DNA from: Membranipora membranacea | Lineage: Eukaryota > Bryozoa > Gymnolaemata > Cheilostomatida > Membraniporidae | Reading direction: 5' to 3' | DNA length: 60,000 nt | Assembly: GCA_914767715.1 (NCBI GenBank) | Contig: OU612066.1 | Coordinates: 6,889,001 to 6,949,000, forward strand | Shown here: positions 1-12,100 of the stretch, piece by piece | How positions within the stretch are numbered: the stretch's first letter is position 1 | How the letters are laid out: every line of letters begins with the position of its first letter | Position numbers and translations under genes: made by a program | The notes under the pieces: model-generated | What the model was told of the DNA's origin: nothing | What the model saw: the letters and a program-made list of their open reading frames with translations, nothing else | Databases searched by the model: none

Positions 1-495
1 CAGTTTACACATCAGGTCTTTGAGGATAAGCAATCACTCCAAAATTTAATTACCAGTTCACGTGTAGGTCAAACAACAGTTACAGATGACAACAGAGCTC
101 CTCCGGATTAAGAGGACCTTTCAGCAAGACATGGTAAGGGGATATTATGATAATCACACCATTTAACATTATTCAGCGGTTTTATCTTATATCAGATTCT
201 GATATTGAATTTGTGTTCCTCAGGTCATTCCCATGAATTAGTTCACAACAAGGTCAAGGTCATGAAAATTAAATTGTCCCTGAATTATCGCATCGAAAGT
301 CTGAATATTGCATATCTTGAGAGAAACTTATTGATGAGTTGAAATAGATGCAATCATTATTACCACAGGAGCCGTTTGCCTAGTCCAGAGAAATTTTAAA
401 ACTGATGATAACTGCAAAATTTTCTTGGATCATGTATCATCCTTTCTAAATTCAAATTTATTGTTACTCAGTTTTTCAAAGCATTTGACTGTCCG
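1..495. other. Non-coding stretch, left edge
   Basis: I see no convincing coding exon or RNA gene on either strand. If the Flightless-I gene continues off the left edge, as its last visible exon suggests, this is part of one of its introns. I looked here for the missing gelsolin repeat 6 (a Phe-Trp pair, acidic and Cys-rich stretches) and did not find it. Confidence 0.5.
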
Positions 496-652
496 CCACT
501 GCAGCAGCCACTGCAGCAGCCACTGCAGCAGCCACTGCAGCAGCCACTGCAGCAGCCACTGCAGCAGCCACTGCAGCAGCCACTGCAGCAGCCACTGCAG
601 CAGCCACTGCAGCAGCCACTGCAGCAGCCACTGCAGCAGCCACTGCAGCAGC
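496..652. repeat. 12-bp tandem satellite, 13 copies
   Basis: About thirteen head-to-tail copies of a 12-bp unit, CACTGCAGCAGC, with essentially no divergence between copies. Each unit contains a PstI site (CTGCAG). The array is open in one plus-strand frame as a repeated His-Cys-Ser-Ser, but this follows from a unit length divisible by three with no stop, and the flanks do not look coding. Near-perfect copy identity suggests recent expansion or ongoing slippage. Confidence 0.95.
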
Positions 653-1203
653 TCAGACCAAAGCAGATCTGGGTTATTTATGTTAATTTGAAAACTGAGT
701 CCTCCCTGCCAACTCTATATATAATAACTCAACGGATAACCATCTAAATCAAGTCATATAAAATAAAGTCGTATAAGTTATCAATGACTGCATCACATTG
801 TATCAAGGAGCCAATAGGGTATATAAAACAAATCTATGTTTGTACATCATGCATTTTTATGCCTATTATGTTGCGAGCTTGCTATATTCACACCATCCTT
901 CTTGTGATCATTGAATTAACACCAAGTGAATGGTGATCTTCATGAATTTTGCTACACAATTTCCTGAATGGCATCAACTACCGATATAAGTAGCTACAGG
1001 TCTAATTGCTTACAGTCTACAACAGTGAAAAAACTTATCTTGACCATTATCCCACTCCGAGTAATTTCCCGTGGCTACAGGTAAAATTATAATATGCAAT
1101 AGATGAGACCATAATCCCCAACTCTTATTTATAAGCTGCTGAATTTTCAGCGCACATTTGTATCGTCTGTGACGCTGAGTTTACTGTTGTTGTTTTCCAG
1201 TGG
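653..1203. other. Upstream region / 5' UTR of the sulfotransferase
   Basis: No coding exon seen. The segment just before the sulfotransferase start ends in a pyrimidine-rich tract and CAG (to 1200), which looks like a splice acceptor. The transcript may therefore have a non-coding first exon further left, in this stretch or beyond. Confidence 0.45.
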
Positions 1204-2790
1204 ATGGGAGTGAAATGCACTGTTACCAGTGCTTTCTTGGCGTCGTTTGTCATTCTATACACTCTCCTTATATTACATGTCCATGAGACAGTCGAAATCA
1301 GACGAGAAAATTTGATCTCAGAGATTCAGAAAAATGCTATCAGATTCAACATATCAACACCTACATCATCCCAAAGCAAAGTGCAGCCAAAGTCAATCAG
1401 AGCCTTACAAAGGGAACCACAGCACACCGCTACATTAACACACGAAGGGTCTAAGAAACATGCCCCTGCCATCTCAGTCAACGGTTCAAGTTCAAACATT
1501 TCTCTCGCATCATGTGTAAACTTCATCAATCTCATAGTGAACTTGAACAGCATCAATGAATCCATGATGATTGATAATTTACAGTCCATAAGATATACAG
1601 CTGAGTCTATTCTATCACACACAAATCAGAGCAGGAATGATGTGGTAATGTGTATAACAGCAGTCATCGATAAATATTACAATAAGCCTGCTCATGTAAG
1701 AAAAGCCAAAGCAAGATCCCAAGGTCATCACAGAGTCTCAACTCATATAAAACAACATAAAAAAGACACCATATGGGATCTCTATCACACTAAACGAAAC
1801 CCATCTACTATTCCTCAACCCTATACAAACACCAAAGCTAAATCGTTAGTCTTCATCAAGCCACGCAAGGTAGGAAGTACGACAGTAGCAGCCTTGCTGG
1901 TAATGAATGCCTTTCTTTATAACCGTGAGCTTGGCTCTAACACTGAGTGGGAGCGAAGTGCAGTCCCAGGTTATAAAAATACAGTATGCTCTGACATTGT
2001 GGGCACATACCATCCACCTACTGGGTTTTACGAGAAACTAAACGCGGCGTCACAAATTTCCAATAGATACACTTACTACTGCGATCAGCCAGTCGAGTTC
2101 ATGTTGATTCGTAACCCTGTAGACAGACTTTTGAGTGGTTTCTATCATGACAGAAGGATATCAAGAAGACATCAACCATCACTAGGAGACTATTTAAACT
2201 CGGTGACAGCCCTGGCCAACACCACTCATCCTCCACATCTTAGTATCTCCACAGATCTGACTGAGGCGCTAAAACTATCCGACAAATTACTCATGCTTGT
2301 ATCAGATAGTGTGGAAACGATGGATAAATCTTTGATGCTTCTTTCTATAAAAGCAAACATGAGTGTTTGTGATTTCATGTATGAGCCTTGCTCGGCCAAT
2401 CAGGCCTGGTCAACAAGTAAATGTAATCACAATCCGTCTGAAATCTCCTCTCAACAGCTGGAGCTCCTGAGTAACCACTCTATGAACTCTGGAGAGGAAG
2501 AATTTTATCGAATAAATCTAAAGCGATTTGAATCAATCACCGCCAATAATACAGAGTTAGATGAACGCCTGGCTACATATCATGATATCCGCGAGAAAGC
2601 ACTAGAAAGGTGTACCGCCCAGTCACCTGGTTACAAAATGGCGGAGATGTTTTTACAACATGACTCTAGACTTGATCAGATTCGGGAACGTAGCAGAGTT
2701 ACTCGGTGGGTACTGAGAGGCGAAGGTCTCCATTCTATAGACCCAAAGTGGCTTTGCATGCAGTGGTTTTGCCATAAAGAGATTGATTAG
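1204..2790 (+). CDS. Type II membrane sulfotransferase, single coding exon
   Basis: Predicted 528-residue Golgi-type carbohydrate sulfotransferase, which would transfer sulfate from PAPS to a glycan in the Golgi lumen. Seen in the sequence: a short cytoplasmic tail and a signal-anchor helix at about residues 5-26; a low-complexity, glycosylation-prone stem to about 210; a 5'-phosphosulfate-binding loop, FIKPRKVGSTTVAALL, around 217-232; and a 3'-phosphate-binding element, LIRNPVDRLLSGFY, around 301-314. The Lys/Arg-x-Gly-Ser-Thr-Thr loop and Arg-Asn-Pro-x-x-Arg-x-x-Ser motif are the standard PAPS sites of membrane sulfotransferases. The C-terminal part has several Cys that could form disulfides. 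The subfamily (Gal-3-O, HS-2-O, chondroitin type) cannot be settled by eye, so the acceptor is unknown. The start is the first Met after a likely splice acceptor at 1200. The gene has no coding intron and lies opposite to, and apparently within an intron of, the Flightless-I gene. Confidence 0.83.
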   Translation: MGVKCTVTSAFLASFVILYTLLILHVHETVEIRRENLISEIQKNAIRFNISTPTSSQSKVQPKSIRALQREPQHTATLTHEGSKKHAPAISVNGSSSNISLASCVNFINLIVNLNSINESMMIDNLQSIRYTAESILSHTNQSRNDVVMCITAVIDKYYNKPAHVRKAKARSQGHHRVSTHIKQHKKDTIWDLYHTKRNPSTIPQPYTNTKAKSLVFIKPRKVGSTTVAALLVMNAFLYNRELGSNTEWERSAVPGYKNTVCSDIVGTYHPPTGFYEKLNAASQISNRYTYYCDQPVEFMLIRNPVDRLLSGFYHDRRISRRHQPSLGDYLNSVTALANTTHPPHLSISTDLTEALKLSDKLLMLVSDSVETMDKSLMLLSIKANMSVCDFMYEPCSANQAWSTSKCNHNPSEISSQQLELLSNHSMNSGEEEFYRINLKRFESITANNTELDERLATYHDIREKALERCTAQSPGYKMAEMFLQHDSRLDQIRERSRVTRWVLRGEGLHSIDPKWLCMQWFCHKEID

Positions 2791-3540
2791 CCCTATGTTT
2801 TAATATTTATATCATTATTGTTATCAATACTTCATTTTATTGATGCCATCCTACAATTTTGTATCGGTGTTCATGCTATTATAACTTTAAAGACATTTTA
2901 ATAATGGAAATGGTCAGAACACATTTAGAATTTGTAATCTCAGAGGTTTGCACAACATCACCATTGTTAACATATATGCTGACAGCAGCCTCAGCTGATC
3001 CTCAGACGTTTGATCAGCGGTTGCAAACTCGGAGTGCGGTTTCATGACGTCAGCGTGTTTAGACCATAATATACATTTTAATGATTAAAACGCACTGAAT
3101 CTCTGCAGACAGTAACTTAAACTGGGCTTATCATTTTACCATGAAGACTGAAACCAGTCCACATCTTTCTAATATCTCAACACTGTTATTACCATGATAA
3201 CTATCTCTGCTTCAGATCACTCAAACCTGTTTGAAACTGCATTTCCTTTGTGCAAAACTTTAATATTTAATGGTGTTAACGGTAAGTGCAATCTACAATC
3301 TGGAGTATCAAATATCCATTTTATTTCCTTTGTGAAAACTCCACAAGTATTGTGCAGATGATTTCTATTTTTAACTATCTTCGTATCTTACTGCATATTG
3401 ATGTAGCCGCATGTGAGCATGAGCTATTCTGCAAATTGTCGAAATTGAATACATTTCACTAAGATTCCCTTGTTGTGGACAATACTTCATATCAGTTCAT
3501 GGTGCTCGAAATGAAGCTGAGTAAATACTGAAATACTCAC
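2791..3540. other. 3' UTR of the sulfotransferase and Flightless-I intron sequence
   Basis: No further coding exon is seen on either strand. The reverse strand was read for the expected continuation of Flightless-I (aromatic Phe-Trp-x-Gly-like motifs), and none is present. A CRE-type palindrome TGACGTCA occurs at 3045-3052, of unknown meaning. Confidence 0.5.
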
Positions 3541-6500
3541 ATCATACATCCAGTTAGCTATTTCGTCAGCTAGCTTGCCGTCCTCAGGATCTGACCTCTC
3601 ACCTATCCATACATAGACTATACCTGACGCCCCGTCAGCATTGAAAGGCACCTTCAGTATGTAGCTGTCCATAAAAATACCGGAATTAAAATTCAAAATT
3701 TTTGTCAGGCAAGTCTTTAGGATAGATCCACTTTATTTTTTAACGCTTAAAATAGTACATGGTGACAAGGCTGACATAATAAGAGCGAGTGTTACACAAA
3801 GAGGATATCAACTAAAAGATTATCAGTGCTTACCAGAATTCCGAGTTGAGAAGAGTAGCGTTGACAACAGGCAACTGTATACACCTGGTGGCTATCATGC
3901 TGCCGTTAGCTCTCACATGGAACAGCTCAGCATCAGGTGACCCGGTGTTAGACTTGGCACGCTGCCCATCTCTTATCACAAACCGACGCTTGAAGTGTGA
4001 CATGAACTACAATGGAGAGATGATTGTCTATGTAAGGGTATATAAGAAGGTGAATTAAATGAATAGAAAGGTAGAATTAAATCTGTCCCCTTACGCATCG
4101 TTTCAGGTTGGGTTTTGTAAAAAAATAGATCGTGTACATAACACAATTATAATGATACACCCTATAACATAAAGTAATACCTTGAGATTCTCTTGCTGTT
4201 GATGAGTTCTTTGAACTTCTAGTCTGTCACCAAATCTGGCCTCCAGTTTCTTTTGTAAGCTGATTCAATAAATAGAGATACATATTAAGTCTATGAGGTA
4301 CATACATTTATAAACGCTAATAAAACCACTGTGCGGCGTTCAGCAATGATACAAAATCTTTCCAAAAAAAAAGGATTGTTTCATTTCTATTGGAAAGTAG
4401 ATAAGTGCATGTGATGAAACATAATTTCATTCCAAGATGCCAACAAAATGCAAGTTTTATGCATTTTGTTTTCTTTCTCATACCAAAACCTGTAAGGTGG
4501 CCAAGTGGTATTATTATTATTACCTGAATGTAAAGGTGAGCCATCCCATATTAGATGCTTTCCTTCCTTGCCAGAAGTAGACAGTACATTTATAATCATC
4601 CTCCACTTCCTCATCATCCTCGCCCTCCGCCGTCTCTCCAGGTACCCAGTATCGACACAAGAATACATAACACTCATGATTGTAGAACAATCCCACCTAC
4701 AAACATCACAGAGATGATTATCGCTTGATTATGAGACTCTCATTGTGAGAATCAGGACATGGATACTTGCGATTTTAGAACTAAGTCATATTACGATAAC
4801 GAGACAGTTTCCCAGTGACCACATAAGAAACTTGACTATTTAGAGCACTGTGAGCTTATTTGATTTGAGTTCCTAGGGTAAACGCAGTAAAAACTCGAAA
4901 TTTTCCCCTTTTGTGTCATGGGGACACAACTCTGATCACATTGAGTTCTGCTCAACAATTTCCTAATAATTATTACCAAGGGTGCAGTCTCATATTCATT
5001 GTAAAGATATTTGGTTAAAATTGTGCCCATCATTTCCACACAGGAATCTTTCCACAACTGGATCTCAGAACAATAGCATTCTCCATTAAACATCTGCCAG
5101 ATAGTGGTTGTTTTATTATGTGCTTTGATAATATCATGAATAATCAATTTCATTACAATGACCAAGTTCAAGGTAACTTAGAAATGGTATGAATATACAA
5201 ATCCTCACGACAGGACAAAAAAAAAAAATTATTTCAACATATTCCGAAATGAACCAGTAAGCTATCTCTGATTGATGTCTCCACTTACCTCTTCCTCTGG
5301 TAGTCTCACAAATCTCTTTCCTTCCAGAACAAAACTTTCCATCGTCTCCAAATCATCATTCCAGTCGGCCATGAGTGTTTCCTGAGATAAAACATTACAA
5401 AGTGGGTCAAATTTCCATTCTGTCATATCATAATAATCATAACACTTACAACTAAGCTTATCATATTTATATTAGCTCTGCAGTCTAATTTCCCTAGCAG
5501 TGGAGATGAAGAAAATCACACAATAATAATTCCTCCTTCAACACATTTGTCCCAGTTTGACTGATCGCTTGTATATAGAAACTGAGAACAAAACCAAGCC
5601 CCAACTATCCAAGACAGCGTAGTGCAAGAAAATCTTCGAACAAAACTGCCTGTGCCTGTTGTCAGGGAGGCATGACATTTACTCACTGCTTCATGAGGCG
5701 GCATAGAGGGCTGTCTAGGCATGAAGAGAGCTGATAGATCAGTCTTCATATCCATGTCTACATCGACTCCTCTCTTGGTTACCGATTCAGCTGTACGTGT
5801 GTAATCTACTCCTAAAACATCATCCCAGCCTTCAAACTTATTCTTAAATAGCTGTCCTTCTACTCTGTAATCATAATAATGGAAGATTAAATTCAGGAAT
5901 CACAAATAATATTTTACAGGAAATGGATAGAAGTATAGCAGAGAGCAGAAAAAATAGATCGGTTTTGGAAAGTAACACGCCGTATTACATATGGATGGAG
6001 ATGGACTAGGGGGGAAAACATCAAGTGCTCGATTCTCATGATATCCGTTCGGACAAATGATGACATATGAACTGCTTACCCTTCCAGTGCTCTTGACACC
6101 ATAGTATAATTCGGTCTCTCTATCAATGCTGCTATTTCCTGAGCTAGTTTCAGGGCGGCGGCTCTCACCAGCTTAGAAGACTTCCTACCAATCCTAGGAA
6201 AAAGAAATAAGAGGATAACATGTATACTGCTTTAACCTCCATAGGCGACAGGCATGACAGTCCAAGCCTCAACAATTTAGGTTTTACCATAGACAAGACA
6301 CTATGGGATTAACACAGGCTCTGCAAGACAAAAAATTAACAAATTTTGACATGCTGTGTCGAGGGAAATCTTTTCGATACATATTCTAACAACAAAAGAC
6401 TATATTTCACTTTAATATGCCAATGGCTGAAATACAGCCATCTGGGAGTTAACCGGACCACTCAGGATACCAGAACACTAACCAGATATAAACATCAGCG

Positions 6501-9144
6501 AGACAGTCGAGTATGTAGACGTTTTTGCTCTCGAGTAGCTCCTTGACTAGTTTACCGTTAGGTAGATGTACCTGTGGTAGCTCCAGGTATCCCTTACCTA
6601 ACCCTACCTGGTATAAACGGGGTCTGGTCGGCTGCCAATTATCATCTACCCATTCCTGTAATCAACAACAGCAAAGAAAAAATTAAACATCAACATATAA
6701 TTTAGGAATCACCATTGTCTACCTCAACTAACAAACCTTAGATTGACTAAACATGAAACCAAGGAGTTAATTTCTTGATGGAACTAAATCAATCTCTTGA
6801 ATTAATAAAACATTTCTAATTAAATCAAATTTAAACTAATAAAACAAATACGCTGATATCGAGAAAATGCAGTAGTCGTCTACCCCGAACCAGACTGCTT
6901 TGGTATGGTGCTGCAGGTTGGTAAAGGTGAAGGTTATCGTACTTACATGAATAGGTATCTCATCAGGATTACTACCGAGCATATCCCACCATATAGGAGG
7001 CTCCATATCCTGTACTAACATCTCTATAGTCACTTTATTCTTACGCTCTATCTTATTTATCTTATCAGCAATAAGTCTGCCAAAAGTAAGTCAGGAAACA
7101 ATTTAATATAATACATTATAGCATACAGCACTGACAGAATAAAGTTAAAGTAAATGACAATCCTTCAATCAGTAGAATCAATCATTTCAACTGTCTCAGA
7201 AATGAGGCACAACTGAGAAAACAACAACTGCATAACACAATCCAAGCAAAATGAGTTGTCACCTTACTGAGGGTGAGAGGACAACTACCAATACTGAACA
7301 CTCATATAGCAGTATGTAGTTAGAACAGAGGGATTGGTTAAAAGATTATGACTATCTGGGAAGTGTCAGATCAATTATTTTTATTACCTCAGAAACTAGG
7401 CACAAGAGCATAACAAAATTTATCATAATTGAGTTGTCCCCTTAATAGCTGCAACATTCGGTCATACCTAGCTTTAGTTCTGGTCATCAGTTTTGCTTTC
7501 TTTCCCATCCAGATATACATATTCTTGTTGTCATCTAGCAGGTACACAAATCGTGGGTCCAGAGAGCTGCATGCTACAGGTACCTACAACATCAGATGTT
7601 CATTGATGATCATTTGAACTTCTTAACTCTTTGAAATCAAACACATACACTGAATTTATGTTACACACAAATTAGGTGGCAACATTTATTATATGGTAGA
7701 GCTTCAAGTCCAGCAGTGACTAGGGTAGTGATCATTGAATAAACTTACTGGTTCTAGATAGACTCTGTTTGTGCCAGAGACTCTGTATAATCTTCTATTC
7801 CAATCCTGTAACATAACGGCTTATGAGAAACACTTTCTATATTATACAACATTATCGGCATCAATCACATACACACACCAAAGTGTAAGTTGTAATCTTA
7901 ATTATTCACGTGACAGCAAACCAAAAACAAAAAAATTGTCGTTCCATATGGCATAATTGTAATAAGTCACCATCACATAAACACATGGAAGAAAAAGTAT
8001 GGGCTCCCAAACTGTTGCTCTTCACAATTTAACTAGTTGAAGTTAACATTACATGGGAGCAAAGCGCAAGAATTAAAGCAAGGAGTCAACTCCTTGGCTA
8101 AAGCTGGTCTATGTTGAAAATTCTCAAAATTAAGAAAGTCTATGCTTAAGTCTTCCACACAATCCTAAAATGTCAAAGTTATCACCACTTCCTTATTGTT
8201 CATACATACATGATCTTCTATGGTATAGAATCCACTAGCAGTCCTTCCACCTTCTATATAGATAATCTCCTCAGAGAATAAGTTCTGGAACTCATCGCTC
8301 TCGTCCCCCTGTTCTTCTCTCTTACTGCGACACTCGGCTCCCAGTAAGTTACGCAGGTTCACTGCATGTATAGCTGAACACGCCTTCTTATCCAACTAAT
8401 TTGAAAAAGCATCCAAAATACCTTTTTAACTAGTTTCGCAAGTCAAGATGTGTTGTCAGATCAATTCAAAATTGTTGCCAGCAGTCAAATAATTCATCTC
8501 TGCTTACATGTTCACATGACTAAATATTTTTAGGCATGTATGCAACTACCGCAAAATCTCATATTAAAGTCTCCAGGCTTGTGAATGTAATTCGGAGTTG
8601 TTTTCCTATTGAAACTGGAAGCACAAATCCAACGAAGAATTTCGTCATCACAATTTAATTATTTTACCATTGCTTGCTTACAAATAGCACATACCGAGGC
8701 TTCATTGCCTATCCAGTAGTAGATTTCCCAGTCTAGGCCTCCAGATTCATCGATAAATGTCTTCAGAAGGATATAACAGTCAGCCTCATACAGCTTCCCA
8801 ATCAGAGCTTCCTCTACTTCAACAGGCAGGAAGTTCTCTATCTCCCAACAGGCGATACCTGAATAAATTTGAAAAAAAACAGTCTTTTCAATGTGATGTC
8901 CAATGCAGGATATCTTCATTCTAATCCAGAGGAGAATCACAGCTGGCCAAATTTTCAAAAACTAAAAACCAAGAGTGGAAAGCAGATCTGATTGTTAGAA
9001 ACTGGCGTGAGGACAACATAAACACATTCCAGTATTATATACAATAGCTTTATTGTTTTACCTGGTATCTGGCCAACATTTTCTTCGAATATTTCACTGT
9101 AATCCAGCTGAGGTTTAACAAGGTTCTCATTCCATTTCTTTCCC
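3541..9144 (-). other. FLII gelsolin-like repeats 1-5
   Basis: Repeat 1 spans exons at 9144-8210 (motif [12 protein letters not shown], then [14 protein letters not shown]). Repeat 2 lies around 7583-6947 ([19 protein letters not shown]). Repeat 3 lies around 6655-5687 ([11 protein letters not shown], then [19 protein letters not shown]). Repeat 4 lies around 5381-4181 ([20 protein letters not shown]). Repeat 5 starts in 4006-3834 and continues in 3664-3541. An acidic insert, [11 protein letters not shown], sits in repeat 4, as in vertebrate FLII. Repeat 6 is not visible in the window. Confidence 0.88.
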
Positions 9145-12100
9145 CTGTAAAAGACAATGGCAACAATGCTGATATATATTTGGCATCAAAAACCTGCGTA
9201 CGGATTGTGGATATTAATTTAGGACACTTGCTGTGGTTTCGGGACATGCTGCATAATTAATATTGTGGAGGAGGTTTCTTGCTGAAGATACTTACTGGCA
9301 GGTAGCCAAGTAAAAAAGTAAAGTCATAAGTGACACAATATCCAAGTGTCACACTACTAAAGATGTTAAGCAGCAAAGCATACGAAATACACAACGAACA
9401 TGGCAATTTTTTGGTGCAAATTACCATAATATTGCTATTTTTGCAAGGCTGATCAATAAAAAGGTTATTGAGCAATTATACAAAGATTTCATCAGTGTTG
9501 AGAGGAACTGCGGTTTTTAGGGAGACTGCAGGAAGCGTGATCGCTTGGACCACTAACATTAGGCCTGCCATGTAGTCTCTAATGTAAGAATTGCGGACAC
9601 GGTAAATCAAAAGTACACGAAAAGCAGGGAGAACGTTACCTTTCCGACATCCTAGAGACAAAGTTGTATAAATCTTTATCAACAGGTTTAACAAGAAGCG
9701 TGATTCACAGCCTTATTGGGTTCAATGGTCAAACTAGCTTGGGCAGATAGTAATCAAACCTTACCCAGGCAAGGTTGATTTTTATGGAAAATTAAGTTTA
9801 GGTTGATAGAATAGTTGAAACAAGGTGAACATAGACAAACTGGGGCCAAACGTTTTATCTCAGAGTGTAACAGCCTCACCTTCGCCTCCCTCCTCTCAGA
9901 ACATCGCTGAATCATTCCATACAATGTATACAGATTTATTCAAAAGCACAAATATAAACACGATACACTAACGAGCTATCATTGTTAACTAAAGAAATAA
10001 TAGAAAGCGGGAATACTCTACTTTTAATTACATTTTTGCTATTTCCATAACCAACTATGTGCACAGGTAAGATAAGTAGCTCAGATATGAGCTAACCAAG
10101 TGTAAGAATGCCTACCTGATCTCTTTACCCTCGTCCTCATCAGTAGCTACATGTAGTGTTCTCTTAGACGCTTTATCTTTAGCTATCTCCCTCATACCCT
10201 ACAAATATAACACATTGTTAGGAGTTGTCATGATCAAAATACACTATTGTAGATAATAAACTGTCATGACTAACCCACCCCACTTTTAAGACAGTCTGAG
10301 ATATACATATAACACCGCATGAAATGACAGATAATTACTCTGTCTTGAATATAAGCAGTGAAACAAAATTCTGATTAGCATCATGAGTGGAGAACACAAA
10401 TTAGTAGAGCTACCCATTTCCAAGGACTGAAAAGCTTACGGCTCAAATTCTAGTCCGAACTCTGTAGGATGCGGTTCTTGTACAAATCATTTTTTCCTGG
10501 ACAAATCAGACTCTTGTAGTTAAAAGCCAAAAATGTTGATAACCAGTTACTGGTCAAATTCTGTAGCCAGAGTAAAAAATGAACCTACTAATGATATACA
10601 AAGTTTATCTGATGACCGTGTGGGCGAACTTAAGCACATATCTATCGAGCTTACTCACTTTTAGTACTGAGTCAGCACCAGCACCACCTTCGCTATCTCT
10701 CCTTCTTAAATTTCTCAGTCTCAGCTTCCTAGCTATAGGATCTCTGTGTGCTGTCGATGAGAAAATTAATATAGCTGATACTGTGTGAGAGTATACAGAC
10801 CTCACACCGTTACAAGCACACTTTACACCCTTTATGCTGTTTGGTGTGAGATGATTGTTCAAATAGGTAAAATTATCAGCAAAATTCCAACACCAACACA
10901 TCGATTAAACTGATATCAGTGAAGAGTTAGTCATGCAGTAATTGATACACTATTTTAGGAATTTGAACTGTGAACTAGGCAATTATCAGTGTTTGCCTAA
11001 TATTTTTCAGCTAATAACTTGTACCTGATAACAAATACAGAAACTGAATATTTGTAGCGCTATACCAGTTGACAAAATGATAAACATTCAACATGAGATG
11101 CGTTTCAAAAAATATGATTTATCCAATGATTTAAATAAGACATAGGACTTACATGGAGAAGCCTCAGGAGTCACAGGGACGTTAGCACCAGCCTTCCTCA
11201 ACTGAACATTGATATCAAAGTTGACTTTGTAGAACTCAAGGCTAGGTTCGAGAGCTTCCGGTGGTCTGGGTGGGAATTTCAGATTTGTATTTTCTCGCAC
11301 ATCCAACTGTCATGAAAACAACTAATTGTAAGAGTTATGATACATACCTTTAATTTTGCTCCCCATAGTTAGTCAACATACAGCTTACAAGTTCAGATGG
11401 TGTACAAGGTTCTTCATAGGATGCGACGCTTCTAATGGCTTTTGATGATGTTTGTCATATATTGTGTCCACAGTTGCAACAATTTCCAAACAGTTTTGTA
11501 AAGTGACCCTACTCTCAAAGGTAAATGACATGAAGTTTGGTGTTAATGTACTAGGAGTAATTTAGAAGGTTAACACACTGGTGGTGCTGAGTTTCAAGAA
11601 GTGATATAAAGTCACAGCATCCACATGTTATCCTATGTATTTATTTATAATATACAGCAGACACGTTAGCTGCCAAGCCATGCTGTTGTTATCGTATCAA
11701 TTTCACTGAAGCATATCCAACTGCTCAGACAGCAATAATATGAAAACTTCCATGTCTGGGGTGTGTATTTGGCCATATTACAAAATGATTCCAAAGAAAT
11801 ATGGTCGAATGACACATTGTGGATTGTACGCTAGGTCGTCCTACTCTAAGCACCAAAATAACATACTCCTGTACGTAGTGCTCATCTATGGCTTACCTCC
11901 AAATCAGTGAGAAAGTAGTGTGCATCAGGTATGGTCACCAGCTGGTTATTGTTCAGAATAAGCCTCTTCAACTTTCCGCACCTAGCAAGAAATATAAAAT
12001 GACCTTACACCAGAGACTATAGATAATAGGGAAGCGTTTACACCCAGATGATGACATTGGAAAAAACATGAGGGCTTGAAAACTGGTAAAGTCCTGCTTC

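Noticed and set aside
425-691. 88-codon plus-strand frame over the 12-bp satellite (His-Cys-Ser-Ser repeats)
   Set aside because: The frame is open only because the unit length is a multiple of three; flanks have no coding character or splice context.
3045-3052. Second TGACGTCA as a promoter element
   Set aside because: No start codon or transcription start nearby on either strand; may be chance.
4836-5171. 111-codon minus-strand frame between FLII exons
   Set aside because: Lies wholly in an intron whose flanking exons join perfectly in phase; no family resemblance.
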